Below are positions 7,089 through 13,480 of a stretch of 21,887 nucleotides of DNA, piece by piece. Position numbers and translations under genes: made by a program. The first letter of the stretch is position 1. The number at the start of each line of letters is the position of its first letter. The notes under the pieces are model-generated. The model saw only the letters and a program-made list of their open reading frames with translations, was not told where the DNA came from and made no database searches. This DNA comes from Caryophanales bacterium (GTDB lineage: Bacteria > Bacillota_I > Bacilli_A > RF39 > UBA660), in NCBI GenBank assembly GCA_016291995.1, contig JAEEZV010000031.1, forward strand, positions 1 to 21,887, given 5' to 3'.

Positions 7089-7722
7089 GATCCTGATATT
7101 TAATTATGAATAAACTATTATCTTTGTAAAAAGCATAAAAGATATCTTTTAATAATAGATTCTTACTTTTTAAGATACCCAATACAAATTCTTCACTTTT
7201 ATTAAGATATGTTAGGGTATCTTTTTTTATTTTACCATCTAAAATTAAAGGTAATGGGAATGGTGTTTTTTGATTTATATTTTTAAATATGGATAGTTTT
7301 CCATTACTTTCTAAAATAGCATATTCAATTTCTTCGATACTACGACACTCTTTTTCTCTTAACTGAGTGAGTAAATCATCTAAATTATATTTTTGTTTTA
7401 TCATTTCATTATAGTTTATTTTACCATTTTTAATGATAATACTAGGGCTCCCCTCTAAAAGGCTTCTTAATTTATCACTTTTTAAACTGCCATAGGATAA
7501 AGCTAATTCAAATATTACTAAACATACGATAGGAATAACGGATGAAAGAATAGACTTGGTGGTATCTTCCACTGAAATAGTAACTAGATCAGCAATTAGT
7601 ATGGAGACAATTAAATCGACAATACCTAACTTTCCTACTTCTCTTTTACCCATTATTCTATATATTAGGATAATAAATATATAAAAGAAACTAGTTCTAA
7701 AAATAATTTTGATATATTCCAT
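7081..7722 (-). CDS. YetF/DUF421 family membrane protein
   Basis: The 213-aa protein has two to three N-terminal membrane helices (within about 1-80) and a C-terminal soluble part. It shows the family signature MGKREVGKLGIVDLIVSILIADL (with further helices to about residue 75) and then the second signature EGSPSIIIKNGKINYNEM (about 90-108), followed by the LDDLLTQLREK segment. In Bacillus, members such as YetF occur in the spore membrane, and some relatives affect spore germination. In non-sporulating relatives the role is unknown, and nothing here indicates sporulation. The ATG at 7722 has a GGTGA site. It is a lone gene, divergent from the small membrane-protein gene at 7795, with no convincing promoter seen in the 72-base gap. 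Confidence 0.85.
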   Translation of the reverse strand: MEYIKIIFRTSFFYIFIILIYRIMGKREVGKLGIVDLIVSILIADLVTISVEDTTKSILSSVIPIVCLVIFELALSYGSLKSDKLRSLLEGSPSIIIKNGKINYNEMIKQKYNLDDLLTQLREKECRSIEEIEYAILESNGKLSIFKNINQKTPFPLPLILDGKIKKDTLTYLNKSEEFVLGILKSKNLLLKDIFYAFYKDNSLFIIKYQDLK

Positions 7723-7794
7723 ATATTCACCAATATTATTATGTTCTAAGTAATAATTAAATATACAAATTCATAAATATTACTAGGTGATATG

Positions 7795-8142
7795 ATGTTT
7801 AAGACATATATAAAAAGTTATTTATATTTAATAGTTTTTATTATAGTTATGACTTTTATAACTACGATTATTAATTATTTTGTAAATATTCCTACGACAA
7901 TTATAAAAACTATTATCCCAATCATAAGTATCTTTATAGCGAGTATTATCCTTGGTAAAAGTAGTAAAGAAAAAGCTTATCTTGAAGGAATAAAATTTTC
8001 ATTATTATTTATCTTACTTGTAACAATAATTAAATTAATATTTAAATTTACTTTTACTTATAAAACATTCATCGTATATCTTGTTATCATATTAGTTAGT
8101 GTTATTGGTGGGATGATAGGAATAAATATAAAAAAGAAATAA
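7795..8142 (+). CDS. Small four-helix membrane protein, YrzE/TIGR04086-like
   Basis: This 115-aa protein consists almost entirely of four membrane helices (about 9-28, 36-56, 65-85, 89-108). A short cytoplasmic loop with GKSSKEKAYLEGIKFSLLF lies between helices 2 and 3, and a glycine-rich last helix (VIGGMIGINIKKK) ends in a lysine tail. That arrangement, especially the Gly-x-x-Ala-like loop and the GGMIG end, resembles the YrzE/TIGR04086 family of Bacillota, whose function is not known. Two adjacent ATGs are possible; I prefer 7795 because the AGGTG site then has a 5-base spacing, against 2 bases for 7792. It is a single gene between two convergent or divergent neighbours. Family assignment is by pattern only. 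Confidence 0.7.
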   Translation: MFKTYIKSYLYLIVFIIVMTFITTIINYFVNIPTTIIKTIIPIISIFIASIILGKSSKEKAYLEGIKFSLLFILLVTIIKLIFKFTFTYKTFIVYLVIILVSVIGGMIGINIKKK

Positions 8143-8163
8143 AGTTCAAAGAACTTTATTTTA
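8138..8163. terminator. Bidirectional terminator between the YrzE-like and 94-aa genes
   Basis: Perfect 10-bp stem AATAAAGTTC/GAACTTTATT (8138-8147 with 8151-8160) has an AAA loop. TTATTT follows on the plus strand and TTCTTTTTT on the minus strand. The plus-strand TAA is inside the stem and the minus-strand TAA abuts it. Confidence 0.85.
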
Positions 8164-8445
8164 TTTATAAATATCTTTTATTTTAGAAAGAGGTATATAT
8201 TCATTATCGATAGTAATTAAATTATCTCCTTTAATGCCAATAATTTTACGAGTTATAATATCATTACCGATAATGATATTTACTTTAGTAGTATATATGA
8301 AAGTATTAGAATTAATAATATCATATATTTTATTTCTAATATCTTGGGTACTCGTATTATTAGTTTCATAAGAAGTATATATTTCTTTGTTATTATGAAA
8401 TTCTTTGACTACTCTATTTTGATACATCTCTGGTTTTTTATTCAT
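8161..8445 (-). CDS. Hypothetical protein, 94 aa
   Basis: I do not recognise this family. The start is the ATG at 8445, not the in-frame TTG at 8457: that TTG is part of TTGGAGGAG, the Shine-Dalgarno site, 5-6 bases before the ATG. The N-terminal half (MNKKPEMYQNRVVKEFHNNK) is polar. The C-terminal half (about 50-94) has alternating beta-like stretches (VNIIIGNDIITRKIIGIKGD, NLITIDNEYIPLSKIKDIY). That pattern is typical of a small beta-barrel in which a backbone hydrolyses nothing but binds RNA, protein or metal; Sm-like and YolD-like folds look similar, but I cannot assign either. It is cytosolic, with no membrane segment. It is monocistronic, with a bidirectional terminator at its stop, and divergent from rodA. 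Confidence 0.75.
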   Translation of the reverse strand: MNKKPEMYQNRVVKEFHNNKEIYTSYETNNTSTQDIRNKIYDIINSNTFIYTTKVNIIIGNDIITRKIIGIKGDNLITIDNEYIPLSKIKDIYK

Positions 8446-8535
8446 AAGCTCCTCCAATATAATATATGTTATTATTTATTTAATAGTATAATAAACCTCT
8501 TAGATGTGCTAAAATATAATTAAGGACGTGATAAC

Positions 8536-9666
8536 TTGAAAAATATTTCAAAATATAAAGTTGAAGCTAATGTAATTATTCCGATAGTTTTATTTTTCAT
8601 TATCAGTATTGTATCAATATATTCAACAAGAAGACTACTCAGTATAGAATACGCTAATTTGTGGATTAAACAAATTGTATGGTATGTTATTGGACTCATA
8701 TTAGCTTTTTCATCGATGATATATGGAAATAAGTTCTTTTATAATAATGCTTATATTTTTTATATTATTGGGGTTATATCATTGATATTAGTATTATTCT
8801 TTGGAGTAACAATAAACAATGCTACTTGTTGGTTTAAGATACCTTTAATAGGAACATTTCAACCGAGTGAATTTATGAAGATATTTTTAATACTTACTCT
8901 ATCTAGAATGATTAATGATTTTAATGAAGAGAATAGTAATCCAGATATGATAGATGAATTAAAATTTATCTTAAAAGTATTGGTAGTTTTACTTATACCA
9001 TCTATTTTAACATTTATAGAGCCAGATACGGGTGCTGTAATAATGTATGTAATTATTACGGCTGTGATGTTATTTGTAAGTGGTCTTAGAAAGAGATGGT
9101 TTATTCTAACAGGGATTATTCTTATTACTTTTTTAGGATTATTCTTTTATATATATTATTTTAAACAAGATTTATTTATCGATATATTTGGAACATCTTT
9201 CTTTTACCGAATGGATAGGATTACAAATTTTGTTAATTCATCGGGAATGCAGTTAGAAAATTCACTTATCGCAATTGGATCATCGGGAACAATTGGGCAT
9301 GGTATAAATAATACACCAATATATTTTCCGGAGATGCAAACAGATTTTATCTTTGCAGTTTATGCATCTAATACTGGTTTTATCGGAGGAATAATGTTAA
9401 TATTCATAATACTATTCTTTGATTTAACGCTTATTGGATATGCACATAAAACAGATGATTATACCGATAAGTATGCTATTGGAGGAATAATTGGAGTACT
9501 AATATTTCAGCAAATGTATAATATTGCAATGACTATTGGACTTGTACCTATCATGGGAATAACTCTTCCTTTTATATCTTATGGGGGATCATCACTTCTT
9601 TCATATATGTTACTTTTAGGAATAATATTTAATGTGTCTAATGAGAGTTTAAGATTTACAAATTAA
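8536..9666 (+). CDS. rodA: SEDS-family peptidoglycan glycosyltransferase, RodA-like
   Basis: SEDS proteins polymerise lipid II into glycan strands, together with a class B PBP. This 376-aa protein has about ten membrane helices. It shows FQPSEFMK (108-115), the EPDTG segment (162-166) and PEMQTDFIFA with the catalytic Asp270. The closing GITLPFISYGGSSL signature (about 341-354) is also present. Length and the short N-terminus favour RodA (elongation) over FtsW, but no mreB, mreCD or PBP gene is nearby to prove it. NNATCWFKIP replaces the usual G(A)xRW(I/L) loop, a variant at a normally conserved site. The start is the TTG at 8536 with AAGGA 9 bases upstream; a TTG start is unusual and may lower expression. 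TATAAT boxes at 8487-8492 and 8515-8520 lack good -35 partners. Confidence 0.92.
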   Translation: MKNISKYKVEANVIIPIVLFFIISIVSIYSTRRLLSIEYANLWIKQIVWYVIGLILAFSSMIYGNKFFYNNAYIFYIIGVISLILVLFFGVTINNATCWFKIPLIGTFQPSEFMKIFLILTLSRMINDFNEENSNPDMIDELKFILKVLVVLLIPSILTFIEPDTGAVIMYVIITAVMLFVSGLRKRWFILTGIILITFLGLFFYIYYFKQDLFIDIFGTSFFYRMDRITNFVNSSGMQLENSLIAIGSSGTIGHGINNTPIYFPEMQTDFIFAVYASNTGFIGGIMLIFIILFFDLTLIGYAHKTDDYTDKYAIGGIIGVLIFQQMYNIAMTIGLVPIMGITLPFISYGGSSLLSYMLLLGIIFNVSNESLRFTN

Positions 9667-9692
9667 AAAGAAGACAATGTCTTCTTTTTTTA
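9664..9692. terminator. Bidirectional terminator between rodA and the prepilin operon
   Basis: Stem AAAAAGAAGAC/GTCTTCTTTTT (9665-9675 with 9679-9689) has a 3-base loop, with T-rich tracts on both strands. The TAA stops of rodA (9664-9666) and of the last prepilin-like gene (9692-9690) flank or enter the stem. It ends the whole MscS-to-prepilin operon. Confidence 0.9.
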
Positions 9693-10094
9693 ATATCGAT
9701 ATTTAAAATTAACGGTAAAACTAACATCACCCATTTGTTTTACTTCAAGAGGAATTTCTACCTTGATATTACCATCAGTATTTGTGCAACTGATATCACC
9801 AACAGTAGCATATGTAGAAACAAAATCAACTGTTTCGGTATCATATTTTAATGATTGATTATTAGCAGATAATTTAGCACAATCAAAATTCTCTTTTTCT
9901 TCTTTGGCTAGTTTCATCAATTTATTCATAATAATTGTTTTATCGGTATTTACGGTTGTTTCGACGATTAAATCTTCGTTTTTATTTTTAACATCAATAG
10001 TCATAGTAATGATGAAATAGGCTATGCCAAAAGCAATGACAGAAGCTAAGACTATTTCTACTAATAAGTACCCTCTTCGATCACTCCAATCCAT
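9690..10094 (-). CDS. Prepilin-like protein, 134 aa (third of three)
   Basis: MDWSDRRGYLLVEIVLASV is a type IV prepilin leader: basic RR, Gly8 as the cleavage residue, Tyr at +1 and Glu at +5, then a hydrophobic helix. The 100-residue periplasm-facing part has mixed beta strands, two Cys residues (FDCAKL, ISCTNT) and a beta-rich C-terminus (MGDVSFTVNFKYRY). It resembles a minor pseudopilin such as ComGD/ComGF in scale but cannot be matched to one. I chose the ATG at 10094: it is 6 bases from GGAGG, whereas the ATG at 10097 is only 3 bases away and still longer frames have no site. It overlaps the preceding prepilin gene by 14 bases and is the last gene of its operon. Confidence 0.8.
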   Translation of the reverse strand: MDWSDRRGYLLVEIVLASVIAFGIAYFIITMTIDVKNKNEDLIVETTVNTDKTIIMNKLMKLAKEEKENFDCAKLSANNQSLKYDTETVDFVSTYATVGDISCTNTDGNIKVEIPLEVKQMGDVSFTVNFKYRY

Positions 10095-10557
10095 CATACA
10101 CCTCCAAATAACCATACTTACAATCATCTTCGGTGATACATCTTTCCATTATCATAACGTAATTGCTTTTTGTTAAATCGACAGAGTTTTGAAGATATTC
10201 TAAATAATCTTTAAATGTATTATGGATATTTCCGGTTATTACGGTACTGGATATATTGTTTTTATTATTATGGACCAAGTATATTTCGTCTGGAATGTCA
10301 TAACCAGCTTCTGTAAGATCTGCTTTGAGATTTTTAGATGATGTGGTAGTTGTTAGTAGGCCATTTAATTTTTCACTATCAATTAAAACATCTCTACAGT
10401 AAGCTAATTCATATAATGTATCTGGATCGTAGTAATCAATTCTCGTATAATACTTTGTAAATAGTTGGCTATAACTAATATATAGGGCTGCTAATGTCAC
10501 CATTACGATAGATGATACAACTACTAATTCAGCCATCATAAACCCTCTTTTATTCAT
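10081..10557 (-). CDS. Prepilin-like protein, 158 aa (second of three)
   Basis: The leader MNKRGFMMAELVVVSS has Lys-Arg, Gly5 for cleavage, Phe at +1 and Glu10 at +5, followed by a hydrophobic helix to about residue 30. That is a textbook prepilin peptidase substrate. The globular part starts with aromatic-rich YYTRIDYYDPDTLYEL, and near the C-terminus has CITEDDC (140-146), a close Cys pair that could form a small disulfide loop as in pilin D-regions. A third Cys is at 54. The ATG at 10557 has GGAAGGTGA a few bases upstream. It lies 12 bases after the first prepilin gene and overlaps the third by 14 bases, consistent with three products made together. It ends in TGA. Confidence 0.82.
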   Translation of the reverse strand: MNKRGFMMAELVVVSSIVMVTLAALYISYSQLFTKYYTRIDYYDPDTLYELAYCRDVLIDSEKLNGLLTTTTSSKNLKADLTEAGYDIPDEIYLVHNNKNNISSTVITGNIHNTFKDYLEYLQNSVDLTKSNYVMIMERCITEDDCKYGYLEVYDGLE

Positions 10558-10569
10558 AATATCACCTTC

Positions 10570-10905
10570 CTATGAGCAAGTTTCGGAATATTTAAAATCA
10601 CTACCATTGGTATATTTAATGTATCCATCAAATGGTTCACCATCGGCATCAAGTCTCTCACTATCATTAAGGTCTAGAGCTACTATTTGAATACAACCAC
10701 TAGGTTCTAGTGTATTTCTATGATCTTCATAATATAGTCTTGCATGACTAATTATTACTTCCATTTTGGTAGCATTTTGTTTAGCTTTATTTCTTTCAAT
10801 TGCTGATGAAATACTAGATACAGCAATAACGGAAATAGCTAATAATATTACGACAACTGCTAATAGTTCAATTAATGTAAATCCTTTATTATTTATAACT
10901 TTCAT
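10570..10905 (-). CDS. Prepilin-like protein, ComGC/type IV pilin type, 111 aa (first of three)
   Basis: The leader MKVINNKGFTLIELLAVV contains the canonical N-methylation/cleavage motif (KG|FTLIE, cut after Gly8). A long hydrophobic helix with charged continuation (AIERNKAKQN) then makes the pilin spine. The small C-terminal domain ends in Cys110, which can pair with Cys71, like the disulfide of type IV pilins. The 111-aa size matches the ComGC-type major pseudopilin best. The ATG at 10905 has AGGAAG ahead of it and overlaps the end of the PRPP synthetase gene by 17 bases. That overlap makes it part of the same transcript. None of the assembly ATPase, platform or peptidase genes is in the window, so a competence or adhesion role is inference. 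Confidence 0.88.
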   Translation of the reverse strand: MKVINNKGFTLIELLAVVVILLAISVIAVSSISSAIERNKAKQNATKMEVIISHARLYYEDHRNTLEPSGCIQIVALDLNDSERLDADGEPFDGYIKYTNGSDFKYSETCS

Positions 10906-11992
10906 TTTTCTTCCTCAATTTCTTTATTTTAACAGCAGTTTCTGTTCTACAACTTATTAGTTCACCAATCGAATGGCCATAATTAAGTTCATTTATGATG
11001 TTAGCTAAGCGATAAGAACAATCTACTGATTTAAACCATGGTTTACTTAGATATTCTTCTGGAACATAACATAAGTTTGAGGCATATACTTTATTAAACA
11101 TGCCATTTTGATAGTATTCATCAAATTTATCAATACCACTAGTAAATAAGGCAAATGTAACAATTAAATATATTTTTTCAGCACCTAATTTTTTTAATGA
11201 TTTAGCTGTATCTAAGATAGAAGATCCTGAAGCAATCATATCATCTACGACAATGGCATATTTACCCTGCATATCAGGGCCTAAAAAACGATGATCGATA
11301 ATGGGATTTTTACCATCTATTACTTTGGTATAATCTTTTTGTTTGTAGAAGGAACCTAGTTCAGCATTGCCAATTAATCCAGAAAAGAATTTAGCTCTTT
11401 TCATACCACCTTCATCAGTGGATACACAGACTATTTTGCTAAAGTCACAGATTCTCTCATGACATAGCATGTCCCACATTAAGGCATCACTTAAATATAC
11501 ATTTTCAAATGGTCTATTGGGAACAGCATTCATAATAGCTTTATTGTGAACATCGCAAGTTATGAATTCATTTACACCCATTCTTTCTAGTTCATCTAGG
11601 GCATTAGCACAATCAAGTGACTCACGATCTTCTTTTTTATCTTGTCTTGATTCATAGAGATAAGGCATAATTAAGGTTCTTTTATGAGCATGTCCACATT
11701 CAGCACTCAAGATTCTTTTAATATCGGTAAAATGTTCATCTGGCATCATATGATGAGGATAACCATAAGCTTGATATGTAATGCCATAGTTAGTAACATC
11801 TGTCATGATATATAAATCTGAATCTCTTAATGTTTCTTTGACAAGTACTTTCCCTTCTCCATTGTTAAATCTGACAAAATCAGTATCGACAAGATAGTTT
11901 TTGTCTGTCCCTCTCATTCTTTGAATATGACCATTAACTTTATCGCCAAAGGAAGTAAAGTTTGGTGGTACAATAATTTTTAAATCTTTCAT
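10889..11992 (-). CDS. prs: Ribose-phosphate pyrophosphokinase, long divergent form
   Basis: PRPP synthetase makes PRPP from ribose-5-phosphate and ATP for purine, pyrimidine, NAD, His and Trp synthesis. Family motifs are kept but altered. The ATP-binding loop is PYLYESRQDKK (110-120; usual PYxxYxRQDRK), CDVHN (146-150) replaces DLHxxQ, and STDEGGMKRA (191-200) matches SPDxGGVxRA. The PRPP loop is VVDDMIASGSS (248-258; usual VDDMIDTGGT). At 367 aa it is longer than the usual 310-320, with extra residues at the C-terminus (about 310-367) and an insert near 70-90 containing YGYPHHMM. It is probably active, but may be a paralogue or differ in regulation. It follows the HD gene by 20 bases (AAAGGAG site) and overlaps the prepilin gene. 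Confidence 0.88.
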   Translation of the reverse strand: MKDLKIIVPPNFTSFGDKVNGHIQRMRGTDKNYLVDTDFVRFNNGEGKVLVKETLRDSDLYIMTDVTNYGITYQAYGYPHHMMPDEHFTDIKRILSAECGHAHKRTLIMPYLYESRQDKKEDRESLDCANALDELERMGVNEFITCDVHNKAIMNAVPNRPFENVYLSDALMWDMLCHERICDFSKIVCVSTDEGGMKRAKFFSGLIGNAELGSFYKQKDYTKVIDGKNPIIDHRFLGPDMQGKYAIVVDDMIASGSSILDTAKSLKKLGAEKIYLIVTFALFTSGIDKFDEYYQNGMFNKVYASNLCYVPEEYLSKPWFKSVDCSYRLANIINELNYGHSIGELISCRTETAVKIKKLRKKNESYK

Positions 11993-12009
11993 AGGTACTC
12001 CTTTATAAC

Positions 12010-12030
12010 AAATTAGATGATATCTAATTT
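12010..12030 (-). repeat. Perfect inverted repeat between the HD and prs genes
   Basis: AAATTAGAT/ATCTAATTT (12010-12018 with 12022-12030) has a 3-base loop. It overlaps the HD gene's TAA stop and ends about 10 bases before the prs ribosome site. No proper T-run follows, so it is less likely a full terminator than an intercistronic hairpin, weak attenuator or mRNA-stability element. An AT-rich chance hairpin cannot be excluded. Confidence 0.4.
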
Positions 12031-12576
12031 ATTAAACTTAACATCTAAATAGTTTCTGCTTGCTAGATAATCACATCTATGGACAAACTTAGCTAGTTCA
12101 TCTTTAGGAATTGGTAATTCTATTTTACTATATTTACTAGTATTCCATTTTCCCATGTGACTTTCTATCATAATACACATTTTTCTTATATCATCAACAT
12201 TAGTTTTTAATTCTTTTACATGTGACATAATCATTTTAGAAACTAATAATGGATGATCAAATCTTGTATATTCTTCTTCAGGATTCCCCTTTTTAAGTCC
12301 ATCATGCATAATCAATGCCATAATGATTAGATCTTTATCGGTATCACTATAATTTACTGTCTCAAACATATCATAAGCTATTCTTACCGCTACCTTTGTA
12401 TGTTTTACTAAACCATTTTTGGTATTAGCAAATTTAGGATGATATTTTAAAGAACTGGCAGCTGGAATAGTAAAGAAATAATCGGGAAGTAAATTAATTA
12501 AATACTTGATATCTTCTTGTTTATCTTTATCTTTAATATATTCTATTTCTTTTGTAAAATATTTAATTTTATTCAT
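12013..12576 (-). CDS. HD-domain phosphohydrolase-like protein, 188 aa
   Basis: Numbered from the ATG at 12576 (MNKIKYF), it carries an HD metal-binding pattern. LVKHTKVAV holds the first His, LIMHDGLKKG the HD pair, FDHPLL a further His, and ESHMGKW another. HD proteins hydrolyse nucleotides, cyclic dinucleotides or phosphate esters; the substrate here is unknown, and its place beside PRPP synthetase makes a nucleotide plausible but unproven. There is no signal or membrane segment. I prefer this start because GAGGC lies 5-6 bases upstream and ATGAATAA overlaps the MscS stop. Earlier in-frame Met codons would lie well inside mscS with no ribosome site. It is translationally coupled to MscS, with prs following 20 bases later. 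Confidence 0.8.
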   Translation of the reverse strand: MNKIKYFTKEIEYIKDKDKQEDIKYLINLLPDYFFTIPAASSLKYHPKFANTKNGLVKHTKVAVRIAYDMFETVNYSDTDKDLIIMALIMHDGLKKGNPEEEYTRFDHPLLVSKMIMSHVKELKTNVDDIRKMCIMIESHMGKWNTSKYSKIELPIPKDELAKFVHRCDYLASRNYLDVKFNKLDII

Positions 12577-13375
12577 GTTTGCCTCTAATATTAACATCAA
12601 TTTTGGTATATGGTATTTCAATTTTATACTTATCTAAATATTTCTTTAATACTTTATTAAAATCTCTTTTAACTTGATATTGAAGATTATATTTACAATT
12701 TAAGACAACCATATATTTAATACTACTTGTAGCAAATTCTTGAATACCTAATAATTTATAATTATCGACATATCCATCGATAGCTTCGACTTCTTCTTTC
12801 ATTTCATTAAGAGCTTTTTCTAAGTCATCAATATTGGTATCATATGCGACGTCGATATTAATATACAAACTAGTATTATTTCTACTATGGTTTATAACAC
12901 TTCTGAATGATGAATTATTTAGAATTAATACTTCACCACTAGCAGCTTTTATTTTAGTACTCATAAGACCAAAACCAATTACTTCACCTTTAAAGCCATC
13001 AATAGTAACTATTTCACCAATAGTGTATTTATCATCAAAAAGAATAAATATACCTGCTAAAAAGTCTGAAACAATATCTTGGATAGCAAGACCAATAATT
13101 ACTGATGCTACACCAATAGATGCAAATATACCATTAGTATTTACACCATAGACATTTAAAATAGCTAAAATAACAAATATTACTACTAGATATTTAATTA
13201 TCTTTTTAATTAAAGAAATAATTGTTATCTTCCTTTTATCAACATACTTTGTTTTAGTTATTTTGTTAATAAGAGCTTTAATTACTGTATAAAGGATAAT
13301 ACCAATAATGATATATATAACTGGTAAAATAAATTTCTTACTTAAAATAAATTTTACAAAATCAAATTTTTTCAT
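12569..13375 (-). CDS. mscS: Small-conductance mechanosensitive channel, MscS family
   Basis: MscS channels open under membrane tension to release solutes during osmotic downshock. Starting at the ATG at 13375 (268 aa) there are three membrane helices (about 9-30, 56-78, 84-106). The pore helix is ASIGVASVIIGLAIQDIVSD and the beta domain begins FDDKYTIGEIVTIDGFKGEV, with the final alpha-beta domain after it. The VTIDGFKGEVIGFG and VLILNNSSF segments match the family (usual ...PNS). The apparent start upstream at 13399 (MMEGMVKN) is doubtful: the -10 box lies directly before it and the transcript would begin near 13394. The usable start is then 13375, with GGAAGG about 13 bases away, or 13387. 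It heads a six-gene operon through the HD protein, prs and three prepilin genes. Confidence 0.88.
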   Translation of the reverse strand: MKKFDFVKFILSKKFILPVIYIIIGIILYTVIKALINKITKTKYVDKRKITIISLIKKIIKYLVVIFVILAILNVYGVNTNGIFASIGVASVIIGLAIQDIVSDFLAGIFILFDDKYTIGEIVTIDGFKGEVIGFGLMSTKIKAASGEVLILNNSSFRSVINHSRNNTSLYINIDVAYDTNIDDLEKALNEMKEEVEAIDGYVDNYKLLGIQEFATSSIKYMVVLNCKYNLQYQVKRDFNKVLKKYLDKYKIEIPYTKIDVNIRGKHE

Positions 13376-13400
13376 ATTTTTAACCATACCTTCCATCATA

Positions 13401-13429
13401 ATTATAACACGGGAGATGTTGATTGAAAA
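13401..13429 (-). promoter_or_regulatory. Promoter of the mscS-HD-prs-prepilin operon
   Basis: On the minus strand, TTTTCA (13429-13424), a 17-base spacer and TATAAT (13406-13401) preceded by TGT, an extended -10, are present. The predicted start near 13394 falls after the first in-frame ATG, which argues for a start further inside the mscS frame. Confidence 0.6.
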
Positions 13430-13449
13430 GTCTTTAAATGTTTTTTGTA

Positions 13450-13480
13450 CAGAAAAAGTCTTATGAAAAACATAAGACTA
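13450..13480 (-). terminator. hemW intrinsic terminator
   Basis: A perfect 9-bp stem, AGTCTTATG/CATAAGACT (13457-13465 with 13471-13479), with an A/T loop is followed by TTTTCTG on the minus strand. The TAG stop of hemW overlaps the stem base. Confidence 0.88.

Noticed and set aside
8487..8520. TATAAT boxes upstream of rodA as promoters
   Set aside because: Neither box has a recognisable -35 at 16-18 bases, and the second would start transcripts at the ribosome site. AT-rich sequence makes such boxes common.
12834..13151. Plus-strand 105-codon frame inside mscS
   Set aside because: It is an antisense shadow of the MscS coding frame with no ribosome site or family similarity.
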